The notes: generated by a model not told the origin, from the sequence alone. Shown: positions 1 through 9,822, numbered from the stretch's first letter. The stretch: DNA of 44,284 bases from Acidiphilium sp. 37-60-79 (GCA_002279355.1 NCBV01000017.1:1-44284), one strand, 5' to 3'. Translations and numbers: made by a program.

Positions 1-95
1 CCACCACTCCGATTCAACCCAGGTTGAGCGACAACCAAACGTTGAAAATCTAGCCTTCTCTCCGGTCCATAGGAAATCCAACTGCCGGATTTAGG

Positions 96-239
96 ATAAT
101 CCAGGAAGGCCGGATGGAACCGATGCAGCCCCTGTCCATAGACATTCCATTCGATCACCACGGTTTTCATGTTGTCCAGCAGCGCCTCAACCGGCACACC
201 ACCAAACGCCAGAAAGGCGTTGTCCCGGCAGTTGATCTC
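96..239 (-). pseudogene. IS21-family IstA transposase fragment
   Basis: Read leftward, this stretch encodes about 48 residues including FGGVP, LLDNMKTVV and GLHRFHPAFLDY. These match the catalytic core of IS21-type IstA transposases (FGGVP..LLYDNMKT....HRF.P.FLD). Past FLDY the expected CRPYRAKTKGKVE segment is absent and the reading becomes unrelated. The upstream side also lacks the N-terminal HTH region, so this is a decayed internal fragment. No IstB helper gene is visible. Identification rests on motif recall; the exact boundaries are uncertain. Confidence 0.6.
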
Positions 240-465
240 AGAGTTCCGCACCCTACGTGCGACTGTCATCCGTTTGTGGCAAAATGAGACAGATCAAATT
301 GATCGAGTCAGAGCGGCGGGCAGGAGGGATTTACGGATGATGTAGGGCATGACGGGTCTCCAAAATTGGCTTGAGCGATGATGGCTTGGTCAGCGGTTCG
401 GTCCAACCCGACCTGACGTTGCAAGGCTTAGATCCCTCATGAATATGATCAAAATAGGGCACCCA
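240..465. other. Intergenic stretch without a recognisable gene
   Basis: About 225 bases lie between the transposase remnant and the metE stop codon. I see no gene with a ribosome binding site and no convincing terminator hairpin for metE. It is probably further insertion-sequence debris, but no specific element can be named. Confidence 0.4.
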
Positions 466-2805
466 TCAGCGCATATCATGGGCGTGACGCAAAATCGCCG
501 CAGCCTGCACCATATGATCGAGGGCCGCGCGCACTTCTAGCCAATGGCGGGTTTTCAGCCCGCAATCGGGATTGACCCAAATTTGCTCGGCGGGCAGCCG
601 GTGGGTCGCAACTGTGAGCAAGCCCGTCATGGCATCGACCGGAGGAATGACGGGCGAGTGGATATCATACACACCCGGACCAATGGCTGCCGGATAGCGG
701 TAGGTGGCGAATGCGTCCAACAACTCCATTCGTGAGCGAGCGGTTTCGATTGAAATGACATCGGCATCCATCGCGCCAATCGCCTCGATAATGTCGTTGA
801 ATTCCGAGTAACACATATGGGTATGGATTTGCGTTGCATTCCTCACGCCGGACGCGCTGATCCGAAATGCCTCGATGGCCCAGGCCAGATAGGTTGGCCA
901 GTCGCGGCGGCGCAGCGGTAGCCCTTCGCGCAACGCTGCCTCGTCGATCTGGATAATCGCAGCACCGGCTGCTTCCAAATCAACCACCTCGTCGCGGATC
1001 GCGAAAGCGATTTGTCGGCAGGTTTGCGCGCGCGGCTGATCATCACGCACGAATGACCAATTCAGGATCGTGACCGGACCGGTCAACATGCCTTTCATCG
1101 GGCGGACAGTGAGCGATTGGGCATAGCGCCACCAATCGATGGTCATCGGGTGCGGGCGTGCGACGTCGCCATAGATGATCGGCGGACGCACACACCGCGA
1201 ACCATAGGATTGCACCCAGCCATGGGTCGTGAAGGCAAAGCCATCGAGTTGCTCGCCAAAATACTGCACCATGTCGTTACGCTCGAACTCGCCATGCACC
1301 AGCACATCGAGACCGATGGATTCCTGCCATTGCACCGCACTTGCGGTTTCGGCGCGCAATAATGACTGATATTGCACGGCGTCGATGCGTCCTTTGGCGA
1401 AATCAGCGCGGGCCTGGCGCACGGCGGCGGTTTGCGGAAATGAGCCGATGGTGGTGGTGGGGAAGGGGGGCAAGCCGAGCTTTTGCGCCTGCAAAGCTTG
1501 GCGCACCGAATAGGGCGCGGCGCGATGGCTCAACGCGGGATCGGTTTCCGCAGCGCGGGTTTTGACTGCCGGATTATGGATGCGTGCAGAGCTAAGCCGA
1601 GCTCTGTGCGCGGCGGTCGCGGCGAGAAGTGCCGATTGGACGCGGCCACGACCATGGGTGAGGGCTTGGGCTAACACCGATAATTCCTCGATTTTTTGGG
1701 TGGCGAAGGCCAACCAGTCACGCACCTCTGGATCGAGATTGGTCTCGCGGGTTAGATCGATCGGCACATGCAGCAGCGAGCATGATGGTGCGAGCACGAG
1801 ACGGGGATGGCGCTGGGTGATCGGTTCGAGCCAGTCGAGTATGGCCTCCAAATCGGCGCGCCAGACATTGCGGCCATCAATCACGCCGAGCGATAGTACC
1901 CAATCGGCAGGCACGGCAGCGAGCACGGCCTCAAGCTGATCAGGAGCGCGCACCAGATCGAGATGAATCCCCTGTACGGGAAGCGCGAGGGCGGCGGAAA
2001 GATTATCATTGAGCGCCCCAAAATAGGTCGTCAACATCAATTTGAGCGTGGGTGCGCCATCATGCAGGGCGGCGTACGCGGTGCGATAAGCGGCACGTGA
2101 ATCGTCGTTGAGGTCCAACACCAGGCAAGGTTCGTCGATTTGCACCCAGTCAGCACCGGCGTCGGCCAAGGCGCGCAGCATTTCGACATAAACCGCAACG
2201 AGGCCGGGCAGCAGGGCAAGCGGACTAAAATCGCGCTGATCGCTCTTGCCAAGAAGCAGATAGCTCACCGGCCCAAGCAATACCGGACGGGTTGAAATAC
2301 CGAGCGCTTGTGCCTCGCGATACTCATCAAGCGGTTTGGTGCTGCGCAGGTGAAATCGTTGTGCGGGGTGAAAGCGTGGCACCAGATAATGGTAATTAGT
2401 GTCAAACCATTTGGTCATTTCGGCGGCGGGCAGATCGCCGGCGCCGCTGTTGTGGGTGTGGGTGTGGGTGTGGCTGTGGGTGTGGCTGTGGGCGCAGGCG
2501 GTAGTTGTGCCGGATGAGCCGCGTGCGGCGGTAAAATAGGCGTCGAGATCCGGCGCGCCGGGCAGGGCGCCGACCATGGCTGAGATGTCCAGCACATGAT
2601 CATACAATGAAAAATCATTGGACGGTATGATCGTGGCGCCGCAATTAGCTTGCTGCCGCCAGGCGGTTGCACGCAATTCAGCGGCGGTGGTCAGCAGGTC
2701 CGTCGCGCGACTGGTGCCGGACCAATAATGCTCCAGCGCCGTTTTCAAGGCGCGCTTAGCGCCGATGCGCGGAAAGCCCAGCGTGGCCACGGAGATCTCG
2801 TTCAT
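466..2805 (-). CDS. metE: Cobalamin-independent methionine synthase MetE
   Basis: The 779-residue product matches the usual 750-780 of MetE, which transfers a methyl group from methyltetrahydropteroyl-triglutamate to homocysteine in the cytoplasm, the last step of methionine synthesis. The N-terminal barrel carries LGFPRIGAKRALKTALE and EMTKWFDTNYHYLVP. The C-terminal catalytic barrel carries TTTIGSFPQT, GEFERNDMVQYFGE, the zinc-ligand segment THMCYSEF and the final NPDCGLKTR cysteine. The start follows a GAGG ten bases upstream. It is divergent from the ArsR-methyltransferase regulator and shares a roughly 245-base control region with it. Unusual: residues 105-119 are a His/Thr repeat (HSHTHSHTHTHTH) inserted in the N-terminal half just before the conserved EMTKW motif, encoded by a GTGTGG-like hexamer repeat at about 2450-2490. 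Confidence 0.96.
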   Translation of the reverse strand: MNEISVATLGFPRIGAKRALKTALEHYWSGTSRATDLLTTAAELRATAWRQQANCGATIIPSNDFSLYDHVLDISAMVGALPGAPDLDAYFTAARGSSGTTTACAHSHTHSHTHTHTHNSGAGDLPAAEMTKWFDTNYHYLVPRFHPAQRFHLRSTKPLDEYREAQALGISTRPVLLGPVSYLLLGKSDQRDFSPLALLPGLVAVYVEMLRALADAGADWVQIDEPCLVLDLNDDSRAAYRTAYAALHDGAPTLKLMLTTYFGALNDNLSAALALPVQGIHLDLVRAPDQLEAVLAAVPADWVLSLGVIDGRNVWRADLEAILDWLEPITQRHPRLVLAPSCSLLHVPIDLTRETNLDPEVRDWLAFATQKIEELSVLAQALTHGRGRVQSALLAATAAHRARLSSARIHNPAVKTRAAETDPALSHRAAPYSVRQALQAQKLGLPPFPTTTIGSFPQTAAVRQARADFAKGRIDAVQYQSLLRAETASAVQWQESIGLDVLVHGEFERNDMVQYFGEQLDGFAFTTHGWVQSYGSRCVRPPIIYGDVARPHPMTIDWWRYAQSLTVRPMKGMLTGPVTILNWSFVRDDQPRAQTCRQIAFAIRDEVVDLEAAGAAIIQIDEAALREGLPLRRRDWPTYLAWAIEAFRISASGVRNATQIHTHMCYSEFNDIIEAIGAMDADVISIETARSRMELLDAFATYRYPAAIGPGVYDIHSPVIPPVDAMTGLLTVATHRLPAEQIWVNPDCGLKTRHWLEVRAALDHMVQAAAILRHAHDMR
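2450..2490. repeat. Hexanucleotide-like tandem repeat inside metE (His-Thr/Ser coding)
   Basis: The plus strand reads as tandem GTGTGG/CTGTGG units. On the metE strand these encode alternating His-Thr and His-Ser. Because the unit is six bases, gain or loss of copies changes the repeat by two residues without breaking the frame. Confidence 0.8.
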
Positions 2806-3051
2806 GAATCACATTCCTCAATAACGGGTCACAGCCCGAAGATGCCGACCGCCACCTAACAAACCGTCGGCCTAGCGCGGGACGCTGAATAAGCCTGTTT
2901 TTTCGGAGAGTCAATTTGATAAATAAGCATATTTACAAATTGTTATATGTAATAAAACTACGAATATATCGCGAAAGTCAGCAGATTGAAGCGATAAAAA
3001 GGCGCTCTCGTTGAGATTGACGAATATAATAATTCTTTTATATCTATTTTA
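2806..3051. promoter_or_regulatory. Divergent metE / ArsR-MT control region with AT-rich dyads
   Basis: This AT-rich spacer separates metE (leftward) from the ArsR-methyltransferase gene (rightward). It holds ATATAA-N8-TTATAT at 3024-3043, ending just before the regulator's start codon, and AAATA-N4-TATTT at 2921-2934. ArsR-family dimers bind AT-rich inverted repeats of this kind, so these are candidate operators; that is inference. In the metE leader a GCCGAC/GTCGGC hairpin (2844-2849 with 2866-2871) is visible. I do not see a cobalamin box or a recognisable SAM riboswitch core. Confidence 0.5.
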
Positions 3052-4092
3052 ATGAAAAATAGCCTGAATATTTTTGCTGCCGTCGCTGATCCCACGCGCT
3101 TGCGGATCATCATGCTGCTCCGCGCCATGGAACTCTCGATTGGCGAATTGGCCCAGGTGCTCGGGCAGAGCCAGCCACGGGTGTCGCGCCATGTGAAAAT
3201 CCTGGCCGATGCCGGGCTCATTGAGCGGCGCAAGGAGGGCAGCTGGGTGTTTCTCAGCTTGGGTGACACCATGCTGGTGGCACCGTTGCTCGCTGCGATC
3301 GATGCTTGGAGCGGCGGGAGTGAGGAGGATTATTGGGTGCGCGCAGATCATGCCCGGCTGGCGGCGGTGCGTGCGGATCGGGCGCGGGCGGCGGAGGATT
3401 ATTTCAACGCCCATGCCGCCGAATGGGATGCGATGCGTGCGCTGCATATTGCCGAGGCGGTGGTCGAGGGGGCAATTCGCGCATCGCTCGGACCCGCGCC
3501 GATTGGGTGTTTGGTTGATATTGGCACCGGTACTGGCCGCATGATCGAACTGTTTGGCGGGCTGGCGCAGCGCGTGATCGGGATCGATCGCAGCCCGGAA
3601 ATGCTGCGCCATGCCCGCGCAAAGCTGGCCCGGCCCGATCTTGCGGCGGCGCTCGCCCATGTTGAACTGCGCCAGGGCGATATGTTTGCCCTGCCGCTGC
3701 TGAGCGCCTGCGCGGATGTGGTGATCATTCATCAGGTTTTGCATTATGCCCAGCAACCCCAAGCGGCGATTGCGGAGGCGGCGCGGGTGTTAGCCCCTGG
3801 CGGGCGCTTGCTCGTGATCGATTTTGCACCGCACGATCACGAGGCCTTGCGCGCCCGCCATGCCCATGCCCGGCTTGGTTTTAGCGACGCGCACATGCTG
3901 GCTTGGTTCACCGCAGCCGGGCTGGTTGCAGCACCGCCGATCCCGCTCGCTGGCGGCGTGCTAACGGTGAATCTCTGGTTGGCACAGGCCGCTGAAGCCC
4001 AGACCTTGCCAAACGCGGTGCCGATCGCGCGGGCGAACGCTGTGGCGGACGCGGCACCAACTGCGGTGCCGGAGGATGAAAATGACGCCTGA
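3052..4092 (+). CDS. ArsR-family regulator fused to SAM-dependent methyltransferase
   Basis: The 346-residue protein has two parts. Residues 1-80 form an ArsR winged helix (ADPTRLRIIMLLRAMELSIGEL, then QSQPRVSRHVKIL and a RRKEGSWVFLSL wing) with no obvious metal-binding cysteines. Residues from about 115 to 320 form a class I methyltransferase fold with motif I DIGTGTGR at 156-163 and a post-I acidic segment VIGIDRSPEML. Fused ArsR-methyltransferases next to metF or metE occur in alphaproteobacteria. The methyltransferase fold is thought to sense S-adenosylmethionine or S-adenosylhomocysteine, as the related SahR regulators do, which is family knowledge and not proven here. It lies divergent from metE and overlaps metF by 11 bases, so it probably controls both. 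There is no clear Shine-Dalgarno; the start is set by the domain edge. Confidence 0.88.
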   Translation: MKNSLNIFAAVADPTRLRIIMLLRAMELSIGELAQVLGQSQPRVSRHVKILADAGLIERRKEGSWVFLSLGDTMLVAPLLAAIDAWSGGSEEDYWVRADHARLAAVRADRARAAEDYFNAHAAEWDAMRALHIAEAVVEGAIRASLGPAPIGCLVDIGTGTGRMIELFGGLAQRVIGIDRSPEMLRHARAKLARPDLAAALAHVELRQGDMFALPLLSACADVVIIHQVLHYAQQPQAAIAEAARVLAPGGRLLVIDFAPHDHEALRARHAHARLGFSDAHMLAWFTAAGLVAAPPIPLAGGVLTVNLWLAQAAEAQTLPNAVPIARANAVADAAPTAVPEDENDA

Positions 4093-4933
4093 CCTGTCGC
4101 TGTCATTTGAATTTTTCCCACCCCGCAGCGAAGCCGCGCGAGCCTCGCTGTGGAGCACTTTGGATGCGTTGACGCCACTCGCGCCGCGTTTTGTCACCAT
4201 CACCTATGGCGCGGGCGGCACCACGCGGGAGCATACCGAGACTACCGCCGCCGCCATTGCCGCGCAGACCGGCATTCCGGCGGCCGCGCATTTGACTTGC
4301 GTGGACACGGATCGCGCCACCACCCTGGCAACTGCCCGGCACTTTTGGCAGGCCGGACTGCGCCATATCGTCGCTCTTCGTGGTGATCCGCCGCGCGCGG
4401 GCGAAAATTTCGTGCCGCGCCAAGATGGTTTTGCCAATGCGCGGGAACTGGTTGCAGCGCTGAAAACCGTCGCCCCCTTTGAAATTTCGGTGGCCGCCTA
4501 TCCGGACGGGCACCCCGATTCGATCGGCGCGGATGCTGATTTGGACTATCTGAAAGCGAAAATCGATGCCGGCGCGGACCAGATTCTCACCAATTTCTTT
4601 TTCGACCCAGAGGCGTTTTTGCGGTTACGCGACCGTGCGGCGGCGGCGGGCATTGCCGCACCGGTGATCCCCGGCATCATGCCGATCGTGAATGTCGCGC
4701 AATTGCGCAATTTTGCGCAGCGTTGCGGCCTAACAATCCCGCCGAACTTCAACCAATCGCTCGATGGGCTCGACGAACAACCCGATCAGCGCGATGCGTT
4801 TGCGATCAATTTTGCGCTCAATCTCTGCCAATCGCTGCGCGCAGAAGGGGTGCGGCATTTTCACTTCTATACGCTCAACCGCGCCAAGCTGCCGCACGCG
4901 ATTTGCGCGGCGCTTGGCGGGGCTTCGCGCTAA
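4082..4933 (+). CDS. metF: 5,10-methylenetetrahydrofolate reductase MetF
   Basis: The 283-residue product is the flavoprotein that reduces methylenetetrahydrofolate to 5-methyltetrahydrofolate, supplying the methyl group used by methionine synthase. Family signatures are LSFEFFPPRS at the N terminus, VTITYGAGGTTRE, HIVALRGDPPR, VAAYPDGHPDS and DQILTNFFFDPE, all in TIM-barrel order. I chose the ATG at 4082 because GGAGG at 4071-4075 sits six bases before it; an ATG at 4076 abuts the GGAGG and would add two residues. The gene overlaps the end of the regulator, implying cotranscription and translational coupling. It ends three bases from the convergent clpA stop, with no terminator hairpin between them. 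Confidence 0.95.
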   Translation: MTPDLSLSFEFFPPRSEAARASLWSTLDALTPLAPRFVTITYGAGGTTREHTETTAAAIAAQTGIPAAAHLTCVDTDRATTLATARHFWQAGLRHIVALRGDPPRAGENFVPRQDGFANARELVAALKTVAPFEISVAAYPDGHPDSIGADADLDYLKAKIDAGADQILTNFFFDPEAFLRLRDRAAAAGIAAPVIPGIMPIVNVAQLRNFAQRCGLTIPPNFNQSLDGLDEQPDQRDAFAINFALNLCQSLRAEGVRHFHFYTLNRAKLPHAICAALGGASR

Positions 4934-4936
4934 AAA

Positions 4937-7261
4937 TTACTGCGCTTCTTGCGGTGTCTGCTCTTCCTCGCCGCTTTCGGGGCGGGGCAAAGCGGGCTTG
5001 GTGGCTTCGGCGAAATCGAACGCCAATTCACCATCGCGCATGGTCACCTTGACCGAGCCGCCCGCAGCGAGCTTGCCGAACAGCAATTCCTCGGCGAGTT
5101 TTTTCTTGATCAGCTCTTGGATCACCCGCGCCAACGGCCGGGCACCATAAAGCGGATCATAGCCGCGCTCGGCCAGGAACTCCTTGGCCGCCGACGAGAG
5201 CTCGATGGTGACGTTGCGATCCGCAAGCTGGGCTTCCAACTGCATCACGAATTTCTCGACCACCTGCGCCACCACTTCCGGCGTCAGCCCCGCAAACGGA
5301 ATGATCGCATCAAGCCGGTTGCGGAATTCCGGGGTAAACATGCGCTTGATCGCCTCATCATCCTCACCGAGCCGCGAGACCCGGCCAAAACCAATGGCCG
5401 CCTTGGCCATGTCCGCCGCCCCTGCATTGGTGGTCATGATCAGGATCACGTTGCGGAAATCAACATTCTTGCCGTTATGATCGGTGAGTTTGCCGTGATC
5501 CATCACTTGCAGCAAAATATTGAACAGGTCTGGATGCGCCTTCTCGATTTCATCGAGCAGCAGCACGCAATGCGGATGCTGATCGATCGCATCGGTCAAC
5601 AGCCCGCCCTGATCGAAACCAACATAGCCCGGCGGCGCGCCGATCAAGCGGCTGATCGAATGGCGCTCCATATATTCGGACATATCAAACCGGGTCAGCT
5701 CGATACCCAAAGTGCTCGCCAATTGCCGTGCGACTTCGGTTTTGCCAACGCCGGTCGGGCCGGAGAACAAATAACAGCCGATGGGCTTTTCCGCATCGCG
5801 CAGCCCGGCGCGGGCCAGTTTGATTGCCGCCGATAAGGCTTCAATCGCGCCATCCTGGCCGAACACCATCGATTTAAGGTCGCGCTCGAGCGTGCGCAGC
5901 GTTTCCTTGTCATCGGCGGATACCGATTTGGGCGGAATCCGAGCGATTTTCGCGACGATTTCTTCAACATCGCGCAATGTCACGGTTTTCCGACGCTTGC
6001 CCTCAGGCAGCAGCATCCGTGACGCGCCGACCTCATCGATCACGTCAATCGCTTTATCCGGCAATTTCCGATCATGGATATATTTCGCCGATAGCTCGAC
6101 CGAGGCGCGGATCGCCTCATCGGTGTAGCGCACCTTATGGTGCTTTTCGTAAGCGGATTTCAGCCCGCGCAGAATTTTAATCGCGTCATCGATCGATGGT
6201 TCATTGACATCGATTTTCTGGAAGCGCCGCACCAAAGCCCGATCTTTCTCGAAATAGGTGCGGAACTCTTTATAGGTGGTCGAGCCAATGCAGCGCAGCG
6301 CGCCGGAGGCCAAAGCCGGCTTGAGCAGGTTGGACGCATCCATCGCCCCGCCCGAGGTGGCGCCAGCGCCGATCACGGTGTGGATTTCATCGATGAACAG
6401 CACCGCGCCGGGCAACGCTTCAAGCTCGGTCACCACCGCCTTCAACCGCTCCTCGAAATCCCCCCGATAGCGGGTGCCGGCGAGGAGCGCGCCCATATCC
6501 AGCGCATAAATCGTGGCCTTGGCCAGCACTTCCGGCACTTCGCCATCGACAATGCGCTTGGCCAGCCCTTCGGCGATCGCGGTTTTGCCGACACCCGGAT
6601 CACCCACGAAAAGCGGGTTATTTTTGCTCCGGCGGCAGAGAATTTGAATGGTGCGCTCAATCTCGGACTCGCGGCCAATCAGCGGGTCGATTTTGCCGGA
6701 TTGCGCCTTTTTGTTCAAATTCACGCAATAATTTGCCAGCGCATCCGCGCCGCGCTTGGGCTTGGGCTCTTGCTCGGCGCCCTCGCTCTCCGATTGGCCT
6801 TGCGGCGTGCGCGGCACTGAGCGGCCCGGCGATTTGGCGATGCCGTGGCTGATGAAATTCACCGCATCCAGCCGGGTCATATCCTGCGCTTGCAGGAAAA
6901 ACACCGCATGGCTTTCGCGCTCAGAGAACATCGCCACCAGCACATTGGCACCGGTCACTTCATCGCGCCCGGAGGATTGAACATGGATCGCCGCACGCTG
7001 CACCACGCGCTGAAATCCGGCGGTCGGCTTCGGGTCGCCCGCCCGGTCAATCGCGAGGCCCGCCAAATCCTTGTCCAGAAATTCGGTGGTTTCCCGGCGC
7101 AGCCGCTCGATATCGACGCCGCAGGCACGCAGCACCGTCGTTGCGTCCGCATCGTCGATCAGGCCGAGCAGCAAATGCTCCAGCGTGGCATATTCGTGCC
7201 GACGCTCCGCGGCGAAGGCCAGCGCGCGATGCAGGGTTTGTTCAAGATTCCGAGATAACAT
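4937..7261 (-). CDS. clpA: ATP-dependent Clp protease ATP-binding subunit ClpA
   Basis: The 774-residue protein is an AAA+ unfoldase that feeds substrates into ClpP. In order it has the N-domain ([31 protein letters not shown]), a first AAA module with Walker A GDPGVGKT and Walker B VLFIDEIH, and a second AAA module with GPTGVGKT and [10 protein letters not shown]. The IGF loop that docks on ClpP (AAIGFGR) is present, as is a C-terminal D2-small domain. The start at 7261 (MLSRNLEQ) is preceded by AAGGA and matches the family N terminus; a start at 7300 would add 13 atypical residues. Downstream in its transcription direction it meets metF head-on. Its adaptor clpS lies about 330 bases upstream on the same strand, the usual alphaproteobacterial order. 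Confidence 0.97.
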   Translation of the reverse strand: MLSRNLEQTLHRALAFAAERRHEYATLEHLLLGLIDDADATTVLRACGVDIERLRRETTEFLDKDLAGLAIDRAGDPKPTAGFQRVVQRAAIHVQSSGRDEVTGANVLVAMFSERESHAVFFLQAQDMTRLDAVNFISHGIAKSPGRSVPRTPQGQSESEGAEQEPKPKRGADALANYCVNLNKKAQSGKIDPLIGRESEIERTIQILCRRSKNNPLFVGDPGVGKTAIAEGLAKRIVDGEVPEVLAKATIYALDMGALLAGTRYRGDFEERLKAVVTELEALPGAVLFIDEIHTVIGAGATSGGAMDASNLLKPALASGALRCIGSTTYKEFRTYFEKDRALVRRFQKIDVNEPSIDDAIKILRGLKSAYEKHHKVRYTDEAIRASVELSAKYIHDRKLPDKAIDVIDEVGASRMLLPEGKRRKTVTLRDVEEIVAKIARIPPKSVSADDKETLRTLERDLKSMVFGQDGAIEALSAAIKLARAGLRDAEKPIGCYLFSGPTGVGKTEVARQLASTLGIELTRFDMSEYMERHSISRLIGAPPGYVGFDQGGLLTDAIDQHPHCVLLLDEIEKAHPDLFNILLQVMDHGKLTDHNGKNVDFRNVILIMTTNAGAADMAKAAIGFGRVSRLGEDDEAIKRMFTPEFRNRLDAIIPFAGLTPEVVAQVVEKFVMQLEAQLADRNVTIELSSAAKEFLAERGYDPLYGARPLARVIQELIKKKLAEELLFGKLAAGGSVKVTMRDGELAFDFAEATKPALPRPESGEEEQTPQEAQ

Positions 7262-7590
7262 GGCATTGATCCTTATTCGGGCTTCCGGCGAGCGGCCCAC
7301 GCCGCTCCGGTCAAGCCCGCTGCGGCAAAGCTGCCGCTAAAGCGTCGTACAGGGTAAATGATACCGGGCAAAAGTTTCGCAATGATGAGCGAAGCTGGGA
7401 AAAAAGCGGGGCACCGATGCAAAAAACCTGACATGCGCGCATCCTTGTGCCGATTCGCGCGCTTGTCCAGACAAAAATTGTCTGGCTCGCATGGAACGTC
7501 GCCAGGGATGCGCCGAAAAAAACCAGTATCAATCGTCACGACCGAGAGATTTCAGATAAAAGCTGAAAGGCCGCTTCCGTTCCCAACGAT
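7262..7590. other. clpS-clpA intergenic region with a perfect dyad
   Basis: About 330 bases separate clpS from clpA. CCAGACAA-AAA-TTGTCTGG at 7467-7485 is a perfect 8-bp inverted repeat with a 3-base centre. It lacks a T-tract on either side, so it looks more like a protein-binding site ahead of clpA than a terminator of clpS. The binding protein is unknown. I see no gene here. Confidence 0.45.
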
Positions 7591-7917
7591 CTATTCTTTC
7601 TCAATCGTGCATTGCAGCGGATGCTGGCTTTGCCGGGCGAGATCCATCACCTGCGTCACTTTGGTTTCCGCCACCTCATAGGTGAACACGCCGCATACAC
7701 CCACGCCGCGGCGATGGACATTGAGCATGATCCGCGTCGCCTCCTCACGACTTTTGCTGAAAAACCGCTCCAGCACATGCACGACGAATTCCATCGGCGT
7801 GTAATCATCGTTCAGCATCAACACCTTATAGAGCGCGGGCTTGCGCGTCTTCGCCCGCTCCCGGGTTGCCACCCCGGTTCCAATACCCGTTCCAGTTCGC
7901 CGATCATTGTCACTCAT
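7591..7917 (-). CDS. clpS: ATP-dependent Clp protease adaptor ClpS
   Basis: The 108-residue protein binds the ClpA N-domain and delivers N-degron substrates carrying bulky hydrophobic N-terminal residues. The core reads [61 protein letters not shown] and MLNVHRRG are the substrate-pocket and ClpA-binding signatures. I prefer the ATG at 7917 (MSDNDRR), which has GAGG five bases upstream. An upstream ATG at 7950 in the same frame would add 11 residues of no family similarity. It is the first gene of a probable clpS-clpA unit. Confidence 0.95.
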   Translation of the reverse strand: MSDNDRRTGTGIGTGVATRERAKTRKPALYKVLMLNDDYTPMEFVVHVLERFFSKSREEATRIMLNVHRRGVGVCGVFTYEVAETKVTQVMDLARQSQHPLQCTIEKE

Positions 7918-7994
7918 CGCACCCTCAACCTCCGGGTCCAGCATATCCAATCCAAGCCACGGTGGGGAAGAGGAAAATGTAAAGCCATCACACT

Positions 7995-8984
7995 CTAAAA
8001 TCGCCCGGAAACCGCGAACGACCCATATTCATGGATCGCTCCCACCTCGCCATAATAGCGCCGCGTCTGGAACACCTGTGTATAGCTGAAACGCAGTCCG
8101 CGCCACAGCACCGCCGCACCAACGTCGATTTGTCCGACGGCCCGATAGGGGCGCACGAAGCGGCTGGTTTGGAAATCAGCCCCTTGCAGGAACTCATCAT
8201 GCCCCACCAGCTTGCCCGCAACCCCTGCAAACACATACCAAGCGAGCGGCCGCGTCGCGCGATAGGCGGTGGACCCGGAGGGGCCGGGGCGCAGCATCGG
8301 CGCGCCGAAATCTGAGCCCAGCCCTTGGCCGATGCGCAGCGTCACCGCCGGTTGGGCATAGATTTCGGTGGTGCCGACCATCGCCGCCAATTGCGGCAGC
8401 GCATCCACCGAGAGCGCACCGAGATGGCCCACCGGCACCCGCCAGGTGCGCGATGCCAGCACGTCAAAGGCGGGTTCACTCGGCAATTGATAGGCCCAGC
8501 CATGTGTGCCGTGCTGGCCGATGATGCTGTGAAAGCCGTTTTGCACAATCTCCGCCCCGGCATCGCGCCCGACCACGCCGGCGCTGACCGACAAGACCGA
8601 TCTGGTATTGGCGGTATCCTGGATCAACCCGAGGGTGGCGGCCAGATAGCCCGCATAGGGCTCATCGCCGAGCGGCGGATTGGTGACGGTGGTATCGGTC
8701 GGTGTGTAAATTTTCTGGGTAATGCCAAGGCTGATGCGCTGCGTGCCATCGCCCCACACCGCATGGCCGAGGCCCGCGAGCTTGCCGGGCACATCCCCGC
8801 GCGGCGAGGTCCAGTTCAGCCGGAAGCCGTTCACATAATCCCGATCGGTCGGGTTTTGCGAGCTGATCGAGGCATTCTCATCCTGCAAGGTCCAAATGCC
8901 GGACCCAAGCCCCTGCGCTCGCGCCGATATCGGGGCGATCAAGCTCGCCAACACCAACGCCGAACCTATTACTCTTCGTCGCAT
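7995..8984 (-). CDS. LpxR-family (DUF2219) lipid A deacylase, outer membrane
   Basis: The 329-residue protein has a Sec signal peptide ([23 protein letters not shown]) and a C-terminal phenylalanine typical of outer-membrane barrels. It matches the DUF2219/LpxR family: the N-terminal segment [14 protein letters not shown] corresponds to the D..YTNG active-site strand, followed by [13 protein letters not shown] and alternating hydrophobic strands. LpxR removes the 3'-acyloxyacyl chain of lipid A. Whether this member is active is not shown by sequence alone. It is divergent from the DUF2147 gene across about 265 bases. No other lipid A gene is adjacent, so it is probably a stand-alone outer-membrane remodelling enzyme. 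Confidence 0.82.
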   Translation of the reverse strand: MRRRVIGSALVLASLIAPISARAQGLGSGIWTLQDENASISSQNPTDRDYVNGFRLNWTSPRGDVPGKLAGLGHAVWGDGTQRISLGITQKIYTPTDTTVTNPPLGDEPYAGYLAATLGLIQDTANTRSVLSVSAGVVGRDAGAEIVQNGFHSIIGQHGTHGWAYQLPSEPAFDVLASRTWRVPVGHLGALSVDALPQLAAMVGTTEIYAQPAVTLRIGQGLGSDFGAPMLRPGPSGSTAYRATRPLAWYVFAGVAGKLVGHDEFLQGADFQTSRFVRPYRAVGQIDVGAAVLWRGLRFSYTQVFQTRRYYGEVGAIHEYGSFAVSGRF

Positions 8985-9250
8985 ATGTTCACACCCTAAT
9001 GGCTGACCGCCCGTTCAACCATGATGGCGAAACCATGATGGCCGCAATTTCTGAAAACCGATCCATTTTATATGTTGCGGCCAATGTATCGGACAAGTCA
9101 CACTGTCTGGTAATCGTGCAAGGCGGGATTGCCGAGCCCGCTCAGCATTTGTAACCGAAATGATGCACGACCAGCTGCAGCGTGCAGTTATCGTATGGAA
9201 CCCATGCCAAGTCTCCCATTCACCTTGCCGCGTCACACCCCATCATAACG

Positions 9251-9808
9251 ATGATGTCGTCCAGAAATCATCGATCAGCCGCGATCCGCGTGATGGCCGC
9301 CCTCATCATCACCGCCCCGGTGCTGTTAGGGCTTGCCGTGGCAGCGCCGACGCGGGAGGGCGCGATGACGCCGGTGGGTAATTGGCTGACCGAACATGGC
9401 GGCGCCGTGGTACAAATCGCCGCCTGCCCAATGATGGCTGGCCTGCCAGCAGCGTCCGGGGCGCTGTGCGGGCGCATCATCGGGATCAAGCTTGATCGCG
9501 GCACGGCCATGCCGCACGATTATATGGGCCAAAGCCAATGCGATTTCCCGCTGCTCAAGCCAACATACCCAACCGGCGACGCGGGCATATGGCAGGGTCA
9601 TATCGTCGATCCGCGCAACGGCCATGTCTATGGCGCAAGCCTGCACGTTACCCCGCATGGCCGCCTCGCGCTTCATGGCTTTTTGCTTTTGCCGGTGCTG
9701 GGGGAAACCCAATATTGGACTCGATATGCCGCGCCGGTGCCGCCCTCCTGCCGACTCTCGCCAGCACGACGGGCCGATAACCAACGCTCGGATCAGCCAG
9801 CCGGGTGA
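9251..9808 (+). CDS. DUF2147 family secreted protein
   Basis: The 185-residue protein begins with a basic, then hydrophobic signal sequence (RVMAALIITAPVLLGLAVAAP). The DUF2147 pattern follows: PVGNWLTEHGGAVVQIAACP, ALCGRIIG, QSQCDFPLLK, WQGHIVDPRNGHVYGASLHV, GRLALHGFLLLPVLGETQYWTR. Proteins of this family are periplasmic or exported and of unknown biochemical role. The start is placed at the ATG pair 9251/9254 because it opens directly onto the signal peptide; no strong ribosome binding site is seen. The C-terminal 25 residues are polar and unstructured. It ends 14 bases before the converging tRNA-Gly gene. Confidence 0.8.
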   Translation: MMSSRNHRSAAIRVMAALIITAPVLLGLAVAAPTREGAMTPVGNWLTEHGGAVVQIAACPMMAGLPAASGALCGRIIGIKLDRGTAMPHDYMGQSQCDFPLLKPTYPTGDAGIWQGHIVDPRNGHVYGASLHVTPHGRLALHGFLLLPVLGETQYWTRYAAPVPPSCRLSPARRADNQRSDQPAG

Positions 9809-9822
9809 AACCGAGAGGCTGG

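Noticed and set aside
2806-2880. Cobalamin or SAM riboswitch in the metE leader
   Set aside because: No B12 box and no recognisable SAM riboswitch core; only one short GC hairpin is seen.
4949-6820. Long plus-strand frames across clpA
   Set aside because: They are antisense to a full-length ClpA with all AAA+ motifs and show no family features of their own.
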